This document shows, one piece after another, positions 8,991 through 19,843 of a stretch of 64,000 bases of DNA. The notes below the pieces were generated by a model that worked only from the letters and a program-made list of their open reading frames with translations, had not been told where the DNA came from and did not search any database. The position numbers and the translations under genes were made by a program. Origin of the DNA: Gammaproteobacteria bacterium (GTDB lineage Bacteria; Pseudomonadota; Gammaproteobacteria; Pseudomonadales; Azotimanducaceae_A); contig DUAT01000073.1 in assembly GCA_012960755.1 (NCBI GenBank), forward strand, positions 1 to 64,000, given 5' to 3'. The number at the start of each line of letters is the position of its first letter. Positions within the stretch are counted from its first letter, which is position 1.

Positions 8991-10183
8991 ATCTGCGTCT
9001 CCTTGTCAGCTTCTGCATCCCAGCCGATGTCTGCAAGAATAGCCTGCATTTGCGTTTCAGGATTTTCTGCCGGTTTCATTTTCCAGGGGGTATCACTGAA
9101 TTGATAAGGCGCTCCGGGTCCCGATATCTCCTTACCGGCTGTAGAGTACGTTTCCCACCATTGCCTTGCCTGGAGTTGAGGATTTTCTGCAACTTCCTCA
9201 ATCGGTAACACCCAGCCATAAGGTGCATGACGTGATTGCGCCTCAAAAAAGAGTTCCTTAGCATCACGTGTGGCAACCCAGGCACGAAGAACTTCCATCA
9301 TTCTTTTGACCGTTGCCGCATAGTTTACCGGGTCAGCGTATTTCTCATCTAACAAATCTTCAAAGGCATCCACTTCAACCAGCCAGGCGAGTTGCCGATC
9401 GAAGTCCGGTGCGGGTGTGATCATAATCGAACCCTTGATCGCCTGCATGACGACGTAAGCATTGGACCAGTGCAAGCTTGCACGACGGGGTAACGCAGGA
9501 ATCGTCGTTGCTAAAAGATCATCGTACCAGTAACACATAAAAACATGCTCCAGGCAGGAGGCGATGCATTCATGCACCGACACATCAACCTGCTGGCCCG
9601 ACCCCTTTTCTCTCATATGATACAGGGACGCAAGTGCCGCAATAGCAACATAGACACCGGACACCATGAAATTCAGTTCACCAAATCCCTTCAGGGGTGA
9701 GGTGTCCACATCCCCCGTCGTTGCACAGAATCCGCCGAGTGCACCAGCAATCAAATCTGGAGCGAGAAAATCTTTCCAGGGTCCTTTTGTGCCAAATGAT
9801 GAGGTATCGATAACGATGAGTTCCGGGCGTTGCTGTCGCGCCAGGGCAAGCTGGGCGGCATCCAGGGCAAATGTTCCCGGGCAACTCAGTACGATATCAG
9901 CTCTGGCTACCAGCTTTTGAATCTGCTCCCTGCCATCTTCAGATTCAGGATCCACGGCAAAGAACCTGCGGTTGGATGCGAAGAACAGATACCAGAGTGA
10001 TGATTCCTGCTCCGTTACAGCATCAATATGGGGGCCTCTTTTCCTTAGCGGGTCACCATCCGGTGGCTCAAGACGAATAACCTCAGCGCCAAGGTCTGCC
10101 ACCAGTTTTGCACCGTATATACCGCGTTCATCCGTTAGATCCAAAATCCGAACACCGGCCAGTGCGCCTTTTTTATCTACCAT
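8987..10183 (-). CDS. CaiB/BaiF family CoA-transferase, probable partner subunit
   Basis: The protein has about 399 residues from ATG 10183 (a tandem ATG at 10186), just after GGGGGA; the frame stays open to 10321 but the extra residues are unlike the family. It begins LAGVRILDLTDERGIYGAKLVADLGAEVIR and includes FFASNRRFFAVD. In the region where the catalytic Asp is expected it reads ELNFMVSGVYVAIAALASL, with no Asp that I can align. Together with the overlapping neighbour that keeps its Asp, this resembles two-subunit enzymes such as benzylsuccinate CoA-transferase (BbsE/BbsF). The heteromer is inferred. Confidence 0.85.
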   Translation of the reverse strand: MVDKKGALAGVRILDLTDERGIYGAKLVADLGAEVIRLEPPDGDPLRKRGPHIDAVTEQESSLWYLFFASNRRFFAVDPESEDGREQIQKLVARADIVLSCPGTFALDAAQLALARQQRPELIVIDTSSFGTKGPWKDFLAPDLIAGALGGFCATTGDVDTSPLKGFGELNFMVSGVYVAIAALASLYHMREKGSGQQVDVSVHECIASCLEHVFMCYWYDDLLATTIPALPRRASLHWSNAYVVMQAIKGSIMITPAPDFDRQLAWLVEVDAFEDLLDEKYADPVNYAATVKRMMEVLRAWVATRDAKELFFEAQSRHAPYGWVLPIEEVAENPQLQARQWWETYSTAGKEISGPGAPYQFSDTPWKMKPAENPETQMQAILADIGWDAEADKETQI

Positions 10184-10342
10184 CATTCCCCCGAATTCAT
10201 CTGCTGGGTGCCCGGTGCTATGATAAGCCACAGGGTTCTTGCTGTTACAAATAACAAAAACGAGAATATCATCTCTACACGCTTTCTTTCCACATGATGC
10301 TACGGTTCGGAAAGCAGCCAATAAAACTTGCAGGAGAAAATC

Positions 10343-11671
10343 ATGAACTGGCGTGATTTATGTGGTCCTAAACTGGTCACGGCTGAGCGGGCAGTACTGA
10401 ACGTTCAGTCAGGCCATATCGTCAATATCGCCCCTTATACAACCAGCCCCATCACCCTTTGCAATGCGTTGATGGCTTCAGGACGCGAACGTGGGCTGGA
10501 AGGTGTTCAGGTAGAACATCTCGCATCGGTTGTACCCTGGTCGGCGAACGAGTTCCAGGGAATCTTTCGTCTCCGTGACAACTATGCCACACCCCCGAAC
10601 CGAGCTGCCTGCCACGCGGGTGATATGGATTATCTGCCAATTGGACTATGGAAAAGTCACGAGTTACCCGCGGGTCTGAGCAGTCGTCCGGATGTTTTTC
10701 TGGTGCCAGTATCACCACCGGATAGACATGGTTACTGTAGTTTCGGAACCGGGGTGTGGATGTCTCCCACTTTAGTCCGTGGCGCATCCATGGTAATAGC
10801 CGAGGTAAGAGAGGATTTTATCCATACCTTCGGCGAGAATTACGTGCATGTTGACCAGATTGATTATTTCGTCGAAGTCGAAAAACAGAGTGCAGAAGCC
10901 GTTCCTGTTGCTGAGCTCAGCGAAGAGGAGATCGCACAGGTTGAAGCAATCTGTACGACCGTTGCCGTCGAGCTTGTGAATGACGGTGACACTTTGCAAA
11001 TGGGCGTCGGTACTGTCTCGGCCTCACTGGCCCAGTTTCTGGATTTTCGCAATGATCTTGGAGTGCAGACCGAGCTGATTACCGGCGGCGTTGGTGAACT
11101 GGTGAAAAAAGGCGTCGTCAACGGCAGCAGAAAAACACTTCACCCCAACAAGGTTGTTGGCAGCGCTATAGTCGCATTGAACAAAGAAGAGCTGGATGAG
11201 ATCGACAACAATCCTGTTTTCGAGTTATACGACTTTGGTTATACCGACGATCTGCGACGATTGATAACGCAGGAGAACTTCGTCGCGGTGAATAACGCCA
11301 TGGTTGTGGACCTGACAGGTCAGGTTTCAGCAGAAGCTTATGATCATCGTATGTACACCGGGGTCGGCGGACAAACCGTTTTTATGTTAGCCGGTGCCTA
11401 TTCTCCTGGTGGAAAATCTGTCAGTGTGGTGCCGTCCAGCTCTGTCCCCAGTTCCACAGGTAAACGGGTCTCGCGCATCGTGCCGACACTGGCACCAGGC
11501 ACACCGGTCACGGTTCCAAGAACCTACATCGACTATGTGGTTACCGAATTCGGTATAGCGGAATTAAAAGGCAAAACTGTTATCGAACGTGCCAATAGCC
11601 TTTGTGATATTGCTCACCCTGATTATCAGGATGAACTCAGGGCAAGCGCAAAAGAACTCTACGGGGCCTGA
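10343..11671 (+). CDS. Acetyl-CoA hydrolase/transferase family (4-hydroxybutyrate CoA-transferase-like)
   Basis: The protein has 442 residues from ATG 10343, which follows AGGAGA at ideal spacing; ATG 10328 would put the start before the ribosome site. Family marks are [16 protein letters not shown] near residue 120 (as FLVPVSPPD), [16 protein letters not shown] near 220, [17 protein letters not shown] near 320 and [18 protein letters not shown] near 345. These proteins transfer CoA through a glutamyl-CoA intermediate. It is divergent from the CaiB pair and its 3' end overlaps ygiQ by 13 bases, tail to tail. Confidence 0.9.
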   Translation: MNWRDLCGPKLVTAERAVLNVQSGHIVNIAPYTTSPITLCNALMASGRERGLEGVQVEHLASVVPWSANEFQGIFRLRDNYATPPNRAACHAGDMDYLPIGLWKSHELPAGLSSRPDVFLVPVSPPDRHGYCSFGTGVWMSPTLVRGASMVIAEVREDFIHTFGENYVHVDQIDYFVEVEKQSAEAVPVAELSEEEIAQVEAICTTVAVELVNDGDTLQMGVGTVSASLAQFLDFRNDLGVQTELITGGVGELVKKGVVNGSRKTLHPNKVVGSAIVALNKEELDEIDNNPVFELYDFGYTDDLRRLITQENFVAVNNAMVVDLTGQVSAEAYDHRMYTGVGGQTVFMLAGAYSPGGKSVSVVPSSSVPSSTGKRVSRIVPTLAPGTPVTVPRTYIDYVVTEFGIAELKGKTVIERANSLCDIAHPDYQDELRASAKELYGA

Positions 11672-13707
11672 CGGGGAGTTTTCGGCAAACCCGTATGCTG
11701 GGTCTTGAATACCTGCTGTTTTTTGCGACCACGCACCGGTCTTGAAAATTGGGTCAGGGGTACAAGGTGTTTACTACCATTGCCAATCAGGTCCTTGCGC
11801 CCCATTTTCTTTAAAGCCTGCCTGAGCATGGGCCAATTGTCAGGGTCGTGGTAGCGTAAAAACGCCTTGTGTAACCTTCTTTGCCTCGCACCTTTGGGTA
11901 CGTTAACAATTTCACTGTGGCGATCAATTCGCTTCAGGGGATTCTTACCGGAGTAATACATTGCTGTGGCTGCCGCCATGGGGGAAGGATAAAAATTCTG
12001 TACCTGGTCGGCACGAAATCGATTGCGTTTTAACCACAGGGCAAGGTTCACCATATCATTGTCGGTGGTCCCAGGGTGACCTGCAATAAAATAGGGTATG
12101 AGGTACTGCTCCTTGCCTGCCTCTTTTGAAAACTTATCAAACAGTTTTTTGAATTCGTCGTACGTACCCATACCGGGCTTCATCATCTTCGATAAGGGCG
12201 CATCTTCGGTATGTTCAGGTGCGATCTTCAAGTATCCGCCCACATGATGAGTGACCAGTTCTTTCACATACTCCGGTGTCTGTACGGCCAGGTCATAGCG
12301 TAACCCCGAAGCAATCAGCACTTTCTTCACCCCGTCAAGATCCCGCGCTTTGCGGTACAGCGAGATCAGTGGAGTCTGGTCCGTATCCAGGTTCTTGCAA
12401 ATATTCGGGTAGACGCAGGACAGGCGCCGACAGTTCGCTTCAATTTTTCGACTCTTGCATCCCAGGCGCCACATATTCGCTGTCGGGCCACCAAGGTCAG
12501 AGATCACACCGGTAAATCCAGGGGTTTTCTCTCTTATATTCTCGATCTCACTTAGAATCGATTCTTCAGATCGGCTCTGGATAATTCTCCCCTCATGTTC
12601 CGTTATAGAACAGAAACTGCAACCACCAAAGCAACCACGCATAATATTGACTGAAAATCGAATCATTTCATAAGCCGGAATCTTCCTGTCGCCACAATTA
12701 GGATGCGGCACCCGCTGATAGGGCAATCCAAATACCCAGTCCATTTCTTCCGTGGACAGGGGTATGGGTGGTGGATTCAGCCAAACGTAACGATCACCAT
12801 GGGCTTGGACCAGAGGTCTCGCATTATGTGGATTGGTTTCGCGATGAAGAATTCTGGAGGTATGACCGTAAAGCACCTTGTCCTGTTTCACCTGTTCATA
12901 GCTCGGCAACTGAATAAACACTTTTTTTAGCGCGCTGGATTTTGCATGGGGATCCAGTATCTGGATGACTTTCGTATCCGGCTCTTTCGTGTCTGCTGCA
13001 TCGTCAACCAGCCGTGTGGCATCAATGCACTGGTAGTCTTCAGGCAATTCTTTGACAGCGAAAGCAGTACCCCTGATATCCTTCATCTGAGCGATGGTTT
13101 CACCATTGGCGATTCGATGAGACAACTCTACAATGGCGCGTTCGGCATTGCCATACAACAGAATATCGGCCTTGGCATCCAGCAGAATTGAACGCCGTAC
13201 CTTTTCACTCCAATAATCAAAATGTGCAATTCGCCGCAGGCTCGCCTCGATGCTGCCGATAACGACCGGCACACCAGGGTAGGCTTCCCGGCACCGCTGG
13301 GAATATACAATCACCGCGCGATCAGGCCGTTTACCCCCTTCATTACCCGGTGTATAGGCATCATCCTGGCGAATCTTCTTGTCTGCCGTGTAACGATTGA
13401 TCATCGAATCCATATTCCCGGCCGCAACGCCGAAATACAGATTGGGTTTCCCCAGTTTTTGAAAGGGGGTTTTTGATGTCCAGTCCGGCTGGGCAATAAT
13501 CCCGACCCGGAAACCCTGTGCTTCCAATACCCGGCCGATCACAGCCATTCCAAAACTCACATGATCGACATAAGCGTCGCCAGTCACAATAATCACGTCG
13601 CAACTATCCCATCCCAACTGATCCATCTCCTCTCTCGAGGTCGGGAGAAACGGGGCTACACCAAAGCATTCCGCCCAGTAAGGCCGATAGTCAAAAAGTT
13701 GCTTCAT
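11659..13707 (-). CDS. ygiQ: YgiQ family radical SAM protein
   Basis: The 682-residue protein has the UPF0313/YgiQ architecture: an N-terminal domain with [20 protein letters not shown], then a radical SAM core with [20 protein letters not shown] (CxxxCxxC near residue 370), [26 protein letters not shown] and [10 protein letters not shown]. It ends in a basic tail ([14 protein letters not shown]). The iron-sulfur cluster should cleave SAM; the substrate is not known for the family. Length is normal. It overlaps the CoA-transferase tail to tail. Confidence 0.93.
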   Translation of the reverse strand: MKQLFDYRPYWAECFGVAPFLPTSREEMDQLGWDSCDVIIVTGDAYVDHVSFGMAVIGRVLEAQGFRVGIIAQPDWTSKTPFQKLGKPNLYFGVAAGNMDSMINRYTADKKIRQDDAYTPGNEGGKRPDRAVIVYSQRCREAYPGVPVVIGSIEASLRRIAHFDYWSEKVRRSILLDAKADILLYGNAERAIVELSHRIANGETIAQMKDIRGTAFAVKELPEDYQCIDATRLVDDAADTKEPDTKVIQILDPHAKSSALKKVFIQLPSYEQVKQDKVLYGHTSRILHRETNPHNARPLVQAHGDRYVWLNPPPIPLSTEEMDWVFGLPYQRVPHPNCGDRKIPAYEMIRFSVNIMRGCFGGCSFCSITEHEGRIIQSRSEESILSEIENIREKTPGFTGVISDLGGPTANMWRLGCKSRKIEANCRRLSCVYPNICKNLDTDQTPLISLYRKARDLDGVKKVLIASGLRYDLAVQTPEYVKELVTHHVGGYLKIAPEHTEDAPLSKMMKPGMGTYDEFKKLFDKFSKEAGKEQYLIPYFIAGHPGTTDNDMVNLALWLKRNRFRADQVQNFYPSPMAAATAMYYSGKNPLKRIDRHSEIVNVPKGARQRRLHKAFLRYHDPDNWPMLRQALKKMGRKDLIGNGSKHLVPLTQFSRPVRGRKKQQVFKTQHTGLPKTPRQAP

Positions 13708-13757
13708 TTTTCTTCAGGTTTATGAAGATGCGAGGGATAGCCATAATACATCAAGCT

Positions 13758-14000
13758 CTAGTTTGTTGTATCAGCACTTTTATCATCTCCATCCGGTAGC
13801 TTCTTTACCCGATTGGTGTATTGCTTCGCTTCTTTAAGAACACCAATCGGTTGTACGTGATGAGAAAGCGATTCAAATATCCCACCCCACAACCTTGAAT
13901 TATGTCGTTTGCGCCGGGTAGCCTTCACTACCTGGTACATAACGAAACCAACCGCGATAAATACCAGGGTCAACAACACATTTTGTAAACCACAGTCCAT
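13758..14000 (-). CDS. Small single-pass membrane protein of unknown function
   Basis: From ATG 14000 (preceded by GACGAGG) this encodes 80 residues: a hydrophobic segment LLTLVFIAVGFVMYQVV at about 7-25, then a basic stretch KATRRKRHNSR that would stay in the cytoplasm, and a charged tail. The frame runs back to 14054 but without a good ribosome site. I recognise no family. It lies between ygiQ and the PEP carboxykinase gene on the ygiQ strand. Its coding nature rests on the ribosome site and sensible topology only. Confidence 0.5.
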   Translation of the reverse strand: MDCGLQNVLLTLVFIAVGFVMYQVVKATRRKRHNSRLWGGIFESLSHHVQPIGVLKEAKQYTNRVKKLPDGDDKSADTTN

Positions 14001-14248
14001 TTTAACCTCGTCTTGTAAAGTTGATAATATGCTGTTGTACAATGATTGCGCCATTTTACGGAATTCGATCGTTATTCCCCTTCGGCATATCAGGATACCA
14101 TTTTCAGACAGGGTCGTTGGCGCGTTCTAATGTTGACCATATCGATTTACGATTTTAATTCAGTTATCCTACGCATTTCCGAACTGCCAAGTTTCACTTG
14201 GGTTTCCTAGCAAAACTAACAACGATCGACACAGGAAGGTCAATATAA

Positions 14249-16051
14249 ATGTTGAAAAACAAGCACTTGCAGAATTGGCTTGAGCAAATGAAAACACTTT
14301 GCCAACCAGATGAAGTTGTTATCTGCGATGGCAGCACTGAAGAATATGACCACATGTGGGATCTGATGGTCAGTGCGGGCGCGGCAAAAAAACTTCACGA
14401 AGAAAAACGTCCCAACAGTTACCTCGTGAGGTCGGACCCGGCTGATGTCGCCCGGGTTGAAAGCCGAACCTATATCTGTGCGGACAATGCCGAAGACGCG
14501 GGTCCGAACAACAACTGGATCGATCCCGATGAGATGCGCTCCACCCTGGAGGGTTTGTTTGAAGGCTGTATGCGCGGCCGAACCATGTATGTTATTCCAT
14601 TCAGTATGGGCCCTGTCGGTTCGCCAATTGCTCACATCGGCGTTGAAATTTCTGATTCACCCTACGTTGTAACCAATATGCATATCATGACGCGAGTTGG
14701 TGAACGCGTATTGCAGGAACTGGGCGAAGAAGGTGCGTTTGTCCCCTGCATCCATTCTGTGGGCCAGCCATTGATCGATAGTCAAGCCGATGTAGCCTGG
14801 CCTTGTAATCCTGAGAACCTATATATCGCACATTTTCCCGACAGCCGGGAAATCTGGTCCTTCGGCTCCGGATATGGTGGTAATGCGCTGCTCGGCAAAA
14901 AATGTTTTGCGCTGCGAATTGCATCCGCGATGGCCAGGGACGAAGGTTGGCTCGCAGAACATATGCTGATTTTAAAATTGACCAATCCAGACGGCGACTC
15001 CAAGTACGTCGCCGGTGCTTTCCCCAGCGCGTGCGGAAAAACCAACCTTGCCATGTTGATCCCGACCATTGAAAACTGGAAGGTTGAGACCGTCGGTGAT
15101 GATATATGCTGGATGAAATTTGCCGATGACGGCCAACTCTATGCCATCAATCCTGAAGCAGGATTCTTTGGTGTAGCGCCGGGCACGAGCATGGAATCCA
15201 ACGCCAACGCAATGCTCAGCCTGACTGAAAACTGTATCTTCACCAATGTGGCCGAGACCGATGACGGTGATGTCTGGTGGGAAGGTATGACCGCACCACC
15301 GCCTGATCACCTGATAGACTGGACCGGCAAGGACTGGACACCAGCCTCGACCAGACCCGCGGCACATCCCAATGCGCGTTTTACCGTCGCAGCCGACCAG
15401 TGTCCTGCCATAGCAAGTGAGTGGGAAGACTTAAAAGGTGTCCCTATCAGTGCGATCTTGTTTGGTGGTCGTCGAGCTACGGTAGTCCCGTTAGTAAATG
15501 AAGCCATGGACTGGGTCCAGGGTACTTTCTTTGGTTCCATCGTCTCCTCCGAGAAAACTGCCGCGGCAGCCGGTAAGATTGGCGAGTTGCGGCGCGACCC
15601 GATGGCGATGCTGCCATTTTGTGGGTATAACATGGCGGATTACTGGGGCCACTGGCTTTCCGTGGGTAAACGGGCAGGAGCCAGTCTTCCCAGGATCTAC
15701 TATGTAAACTGGTTCCGCAAAGATGATGACGGCAAATTCATGTGGCCTGGTTTTGGAGAAAACTCTCGTGTGCTTGAATGGGTCTTTAATCGATGCAACG
15801 GCACAGCCGATGCCATTGAAACGCCCATAGGCAACCTGCCGACCATGACTGGTATCAATTTCGATGGCTTGAGTCTGACAGATAGTCAAAAGGCTGAATT
15901 GCTGAGAGTTGATGTTGACGGCTGGCTAAGTGAGATCCCGCGGATCAACGAATACTTCGACCAGTACGGCGATCACCTGCCTGCTGAGCTTCGCGACGAA
16001 ATTAACGAACTGCAGAAGCGATTGGAAGCAGCAAAACAGGCAGTTGCCTAG
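14249..16051 (+). CDS. pckG: Phosphoenolpyruvate carboxykinase (GTP)
   Basis: The 600-residue protein is a full-length GTP-dependent PEPCK, which converts oxaloacetate and GTP to PEP, GDP and CO2 at the start of gluconeogenesis. Visible marks: the N-terminal [12 protein letters not shown], the PEP-binding region around SMGPVGSP, the P-loop [15 protein letters not shown] near residue 255 with the reactive Cys, the metal site DDICWMKF, and [17 protein letters not shown]. The ATP-dependent type, usual in enteric bacteria, lacks this sequence. A GGAAGG ribosome site precedes the ATG. The 248-bp upstream spacer has no promoter I can call with confidence. Confidence 0.96.
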   Translation: MLKNKHLQNWLEQMKTLCQPDEVVICDGSTEEYDHMWDLMVSAGAAKKLHEEKRPNSYLVRSDPADVARVESRTYICADNAEDAGPNNNWIDPDEMRSTLEGLFEGCMRGRTMYVIPFSMGPVGSPIAHIGVEISDSPYVVTNMHIMTRVGERVLQELGEEGAFVPCIHSVGQPLIDSQADVAWPCNPENLYIAHFPDSREIWSFGSGYGGNALLGKKCFALRIASAMARDEGWLAEHMLILKLTNPDGDSKYVAGAFPSACGKTNLAMLIPTIENWKVETVGDDICWMKFADDGQLYAINPEAGFFGVAPGTSMESNANAMLSLTENCIFTNVAETDDGDVWWEGMTAPPPDHLIDWTGKDWTPASTRPAAHPNARFTVAADQCPAIASEWEDLKGVPISAILFGGRRATVVPLVNEAMDWVQGTFFGSIVSSEKTAAAAGKIGELRRDPMAMLPFCGYNMADYWGHWLSVGKRAGASLPRIYYVNWFRKDDDGKFMWPGFGENSRVLEWVFNRCNGTADAIETPIGNLPTMTGINFDGLSLTDSQKAELLRVDVDGWLSEIPRINEYFDQYGDHLPAELRDEINELQKRLEAAKQAVA

Positions 16052-16096
16052 CCTGCGGCCATAGACGATATACACGTGCCGATTGCCGGGTCCAGC

Positions 16097-16441
16097 TCAT
16101 TCATTGTGGGTTCGCAATAGTGCTTCCAGTTCCTTGATCCGATCTTTTAACAGCGCGACTTCCGGGTCTGTACTCTGTTTGGCAAGTAGCCCCGTGATTT
16201 CGTCCCGTAGTTGCACGATTTCATCCTCCAGGAACTCAATTTCTTCTTCCTGCAGATTCTCCAGGTCACCATCCATATCAAGTTTGTAGTTGCAGCGATC
16301 TACCTGGTCGGGCAGCGTCACCAGATCGTAGAGCCAGCCAACAACAAATAGTCCCCCGGTGAAAAAGTAGGCAACCCCAAGTAACGGCTGCCTCAAATAG
16401 AATTTGTGCAGGCCAAGAATTCCCAGGGGAAAACAGGTCAT
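16097..16441 (-). CDS. TM2 domain protein with coiled-coil tail; 5' end interrupted by an in-frame TGA
   Basis: From ATG 16441 the 114-residue protein has a TM2 domain (PLGILGLHKFYLRQPLLGVAYFFTGGLFVVGWLYDL: two helices with a short turn), then an acidic coiled coil rich in Leu/Glu (about 55-112). The family normally starts some 10 residues earlier. In the same frame upstream an AGGA site sits six bases before ATG 16474, giving M-Y-stop-E-R-N-V-W-I-A-Y before the annotated ATG. The third codon is TGA (16466-16468). Either the gene carries a recent nonsense mutation with possible restart at 16441, or this is a base error. Role unknown; TM2 proteins sit in the inner membrane. Confidence 0.75.
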   Translation of the reverse strand: MTCFPLGILGLHKFYLRQPLLGVAYFFTGGLFVVGWLYDLVTLPDQVDRCNYKLDMDGDLENLQEEEIEFLEDEIVQLRDEITGLLAKQSTDPEVALLKDRIKELEALLRTHNE

Positions 16442-16652
16442 GTAAGCAATCCAGACATTTCGCTCTCAGTACATGATTTATCCTCAGACACGCATGAAGT
16501 GTCACAGCGCATGACATGCTATCACACGTCAGTGCATATCGATCTAGCCACTGCTAATATGGGGTTGTTCGCGTGTTTTGGAAGCCGGTGACGGGGATCC
16601 AGTGATATCAATCAGCTTCTCATAATCCCAATATTAATAAGAGGAGTTACAA

Positions 16653-18413
16653 ATGCGTCACAATATCTTCCTGCTCGTGCTGTTTTCAGGCGTTTTATCC
16701 AGCATTCTTTCCCATCCGGTCTGGGCAATTGATCCCAATGACCGGCTTGAAAACTTCCAGTTGTTAAGCCACCTGGGCAAGTCTCACGAGCTATATTACC
16801 TGTCTGATGCCCGTGCTGTGGTACTCATGTCCGTCAATAATAATTGTCCCGCCCTGGATGATTCCCTAAAACAGTTCCAACAAACCCGCGAGATGTACCG
16901 TGACAAGGGGGTGGAGTTTTTACTGCTTAATTCAGACCTTGGCGATGACCGCCAGGCTATCGTGAGGGAGGCTGAACGCCTGGGCATTGAGTCGCCCATT
17001 TTACTAGACCGGACCCAGCTCATTGGGGAAGCGCTGGGTATCGAGTCCAGCGCCGACGTCTTCGTGGTCGACACGAAATCCTGGAAGCTCGCGTATCGCG
17101 GTGGTACCGCTCAACTCAACGCATCACTGGATTCTGTCCTGGCTGGAGAAACAGTCGACCTCGTATCAAGCAAACCCTCAGGATGTGAAATCAACTTCGC
17201 CGAACGGGCTGTGAAACAACAACATGCAGAAATCTCCTATTCGGAAACAATCGCGCCCATTCTTATCGACAATTGTATTACCTGCCATCGTGAAGGCGGG
17301 ATCGGCCCCTGGGTTATGGCTGACTACAATATGATTCGTGGCTTTTCACCGATGATTCGAGAGGTTATTCGAACCCAGAGAATGCCCCCCTGGCATGCGG
17401 ACCCCGCCTATGGTGACTTTGACAATGATCGTTCCCTGAGCACGGAAGAGATTCAAACCCTGGTGCACTGGATTGAAGCCGGTTCACCCCGGGGAAAAGG
17501 TCCGGACACACTCGCGCGGGTAGAACATAACTGGCCTGAATGGGGTATGGGTAACGAACCGGACCTGGTGATTGAAATTCCCGGCTATGAAGTTCCAGCC
17601 ACGGGGATTGTTGATTACCAGTACCCGGAAGTGACCAATCCGCTGGATCATGATGTCTGGGTACGTGCATCAGAGATAATACCCGGTGATCGCCAGGCGT
17701 TGCACCACGTAATCACCCGCTTCTATATCCCGGACCCAAGCGCACGGGGAAATGGAAGGTTTGGCAGACGCGGCGGCGGTCTTGGCGGATATGTACCTGG
17801 CGCGGTTGCCCGTCAGTATCCCGATGGTACAGGGACACTACTGCCTGCAGGAGCCACCATCAATTTTCAAATGCACTATACACCTTACGGTAAAGCAACC
17901 AGCGATACTTCCCGAATTGGACTGTACTTTCACGATGAAGCGCCAGCTCACAAGATGGCTGGCACCGTATTGATGAATACAAAAATCAGCATACCGGCCA
18001 ATACCAAGGCACACACTGAATTCAAGTCACAGGTGTTAAAGCGGGATGTGCTGGTTTACTCCATGTTGCCGCATTCGCACTATCGAGGGATCGCATCAGA
18101 CTTTGTTGCCTATTATCCTGATGGAACCGAGGAGATCTTATTGTCGGTACCTGCCTACGACTTTAACTGGCAGACAACCTATGTCCTCAAAGAACCCAAG
18201 GTACTGCCAGCAGGCACCAAAATCGTCCATAGCACAACCTGGGACAACTCTGCACAGAACCCCGCCAACCCTGACCCAAATCGCACGGTGCCATGGGGCC
18301 AGCAGTCCCATGACGAAATGTTGTTTGGGGCGATTTCATTCAGATACCTCGAAGAGGTTGAAAAGGACAGTTCAGCAGGTGTTGACCAGTTTCAGGGAAC
18401 TGGTAGCGACTAG
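16653..18413 (+). CDS. Secreted thioredoxin-fold / cytochrome c / copper type II monooxygenase-like fusion
   Basis: The 586-residue protein has a signal peptide ending PVWA near residue 25. Residues about 30-175 are a peroxiredoxin/thioredoxin-like domain with a single Cys in NNNCPALDD. A CxxCH haem c site (NCITCHREGG) lies near 210, in a stretch like cytochrome-c-type domains. The rest resembles PHM/DBM copper monooxygenases and shows what look like all six ligands in order: adjacent His pair (QALHHVI), His (NFQMHYTPYG), HxH (LPHSHYRG) and Met (HDEMLFG). It should be periplasmic or outer-surface. An electron route from haem to copper is plausible. The substrate is unknown. A rho-independent terminator follows. 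Confidence 0.85.
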   Translation: MRHNIFLLVLFSGVLSSILSHPVWAIDPNDRLENFQLLSHLGKSHELYYLSDARAVVLMSVNNNCPALDDSLKQFQQTREMYRDKGVEFLLLNSDLGDDRQAIVREAERLGIESPILLDRTQLIGEALGIESSADVFVVDTKSWKLAYRGGTAQLNASLDSVLAGETVDLVSSKPSGCEINFAERAVKQQHAEISYSETIAPILIDNCITCHREGGIGPWVMADYNMIRGFSPMIREVIRTQRMPPWHADPAYGDFDNDRSLSTEEIQTLVHWIEAGSPRGKGPDTLARVEHNWPEWGMGNEPDLVIEIPGYEVPATGIVDYQYPEVTNPLDHDVWVRASEIIPGDRQALHHVITRFYIPDPSARGNGRFGRRGGGLGGYVPGAVARQYPDGTGTLLPAGATINFQMHYTPYGKATSDTSRIGLYFHDEAPAHKMAGTVLMNTKISIPANTKAHTEFKSQVLKRDVLVYSMLPHSHYRGIASDFVAYYPDGTEEILLSVPAYDFNWQTTYVLKEPKVLPAGTKIVHSTTWDNSAQNPANPDPNRTVPWGQQSHDEMLFGAISFRYLEEVEKDSSAGVDQFQGTGSD

Positions 18414-18437
18414 GGCGTCTGGCAGTTGCCAAAGAAA

Positions 18438-18464
18438 AAGGCCGGGATAAACCCGGCCTTTTTT
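18438..18464. terminator. Bidirectional rho-independent terminator
   Basis: AAGGCCGGG-ataa-CCCGGCCTT forms a 9-bp GC-rich hairpin with a 5-base loop region, flanked by A-rich bases on the left and TTTTTT on the right. It lies between the convergent copper monooxygenase-like gene and amt and can end transcription from both sides. Confidence 0.9.
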
Positions 18465-18466
18465 AC

Positions 18467-19783
18467 TCATATAACGTAACCGCGTTCATCATGGGAGGAT
18501 AAGTCGAGACCTTCCTCTTCTTGTTCATCGGTAACTCTAAGGCCCATCACCGCATCAAGCCCTTTCAGGATGATGAAGCTCAGGGAGCCTGAGTAAACGA
18601 TTGTGACGATAATACCTACAGCCTGGTTGAACACCTGGGCAGGGATTCCACCTTCGGTTACCGCCAGACCAGAGCCGCCCAGTGATGTCGCAGCGAAAAC
18701 ACCCGCCAACAGCGCACCGATGATTCCACCGACAGCATGGACCCCGAATACATCGAGAGAATCGTCATACCCGAGTGCGCGTTTGAGCCGGGTCGCTGCA
18801 TAGAAACAACCAGCGCCAGCTGCTAAACCAATGACAAGAGCACCCATTGGGCCCACATTTCCACAAGCGGGTGTTATTGCAACCAATCCCGCAACAGCAC
18901 CTGACGCCAATCCCAGCGCACTTGGTTTACCATGGGTAATCCACTCAACACACATCCAGGAAACAACCGCAGCGGCAGTGGCGATCTGCGTGACAGCCAT
19001 GGCCATACCGGCAGTCCCATCGGCAGCTAACTCACTACCGGCGTTAAAGCCAAACCAGCCGACCCAGAGCATCGCCGCACCAATAACCGTCAAGGTCAGG
19101 TTATGGGGAGGCATAGGTGTTCTTGGATATCCACTTCGTTTGCCTAGAACCAGGGCTGCAACCAATCCGGCAATACCTGCATTGATGTGTACAACGGTAC
19201 CACCGGCAAAATCGATAATGGCAAACTGTTGACTTAACCAACCGCCCCCCCAAACCCAATGACAAATAGGTGCATAAACGAATGTCACCCAGATGATCAT
19301 GAACCACAGCATCGCTGAGAATTTAATTCGCTCGGCGAAGGCACCAACAATCAGCGCGGGTGTAATGATTGCGAAGGTCATCTGAAATGTCATAAAGACC
19401 GTTTCAGGGATAGTACCGGACAAGGAATCGACTGTTACCCCTGCAAGAAATGCTTTCTCGAATCCCCCAAAGAACCCGTTCATATCGCCACCGTCACCGA
19501 AGGCAAAACTGTAGCCATACACTGTCCAGAGAACAGACATTACCGCGGTGATGGCGAAACACTGCACCAGTACCGACAGAACATTCTTGCTACGAACCAT
19601 TCCGGCATAGAACAACGACAGGCCCGGGATGGTCATAAACAAGACCAGTACCGTGGCAACAATCATCCACGCCGTATCGCCACTATTTAGTTCGTCAGCC
19701 ATTGCCAGGCCGGGTAGCATACAGAGCATAACTCCAACTACTCCGAGCCACCTTTTTGTTATCGTTCTTTTTTTCATGGTCAT
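18467..19783 (-). CDS. amt: Ammonium transporter, Amt family
   Basis: The 438-residue protein has an N-terminal signal (VVGVMLCMLPGLAMA) followed by eleven predicted membrane helices. Family marks are DTAWMIVATVLVLFMTIPGLSLFYAGMVR, FQMTFAIITPALIVGAFAER (with the signature AER), DFAGGTVVHINAGIAGL, FGVHAVGGIIGALL with the second pore His, and the C-terminal DEQEEEGLDLSSHDERGY tail that docks GlnK. It forms a trimer moving ammonium across the inner membrane. No glnK lies beside it, unlike the common glnK-amtB operon. Expression looks sigma-54 dependent (see 19844-19861). Confidence 0.95.
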   Translation of the reverse strand: MTMKKRTITKRWLGVVGVMLCMLPGLAMADELNSGDTAWMIVATVLVLFMTIPGLSLFYAGMVRSKNVLSVLVQCFAITAVMSVLWTVYGYSFAFGDGGDMNGFFGGFEKAFLAGVTVDSLSGTIPETVFMTFQMTFAIITPALIVGAFAERIKFSAMLWFMIIWVTFVYAPICHWVWGGGWLSQQFAIIDFAGGTVVHINAGIAGLVAALVLGKRSGYPRTPMPPHNLTLTVIGAAMLWVGWFGFNAGSELAADGTAGMAMAVTQIATAAAVVSWMCVEWITHGKPSALGLASGAVAGLVAITPACGNVGPMGALVIGLAAGAGCFYAATRLKRALGYDDSLDVFGVHAVGGIIGALLAGVFAATSLGGSGLAVTEGGIPAQVFNQAVGIIVTIVYSGSLSFIILKGLDAVMGLRVTDEQEEEGLDLSSHDERGYVI

Positions 19784-19843
19784 TCCTCGTTTTGCCCCTT
19801 CACAGGATTATTGTGCATTCAGTGAATTTTCATTAATGGTGCA

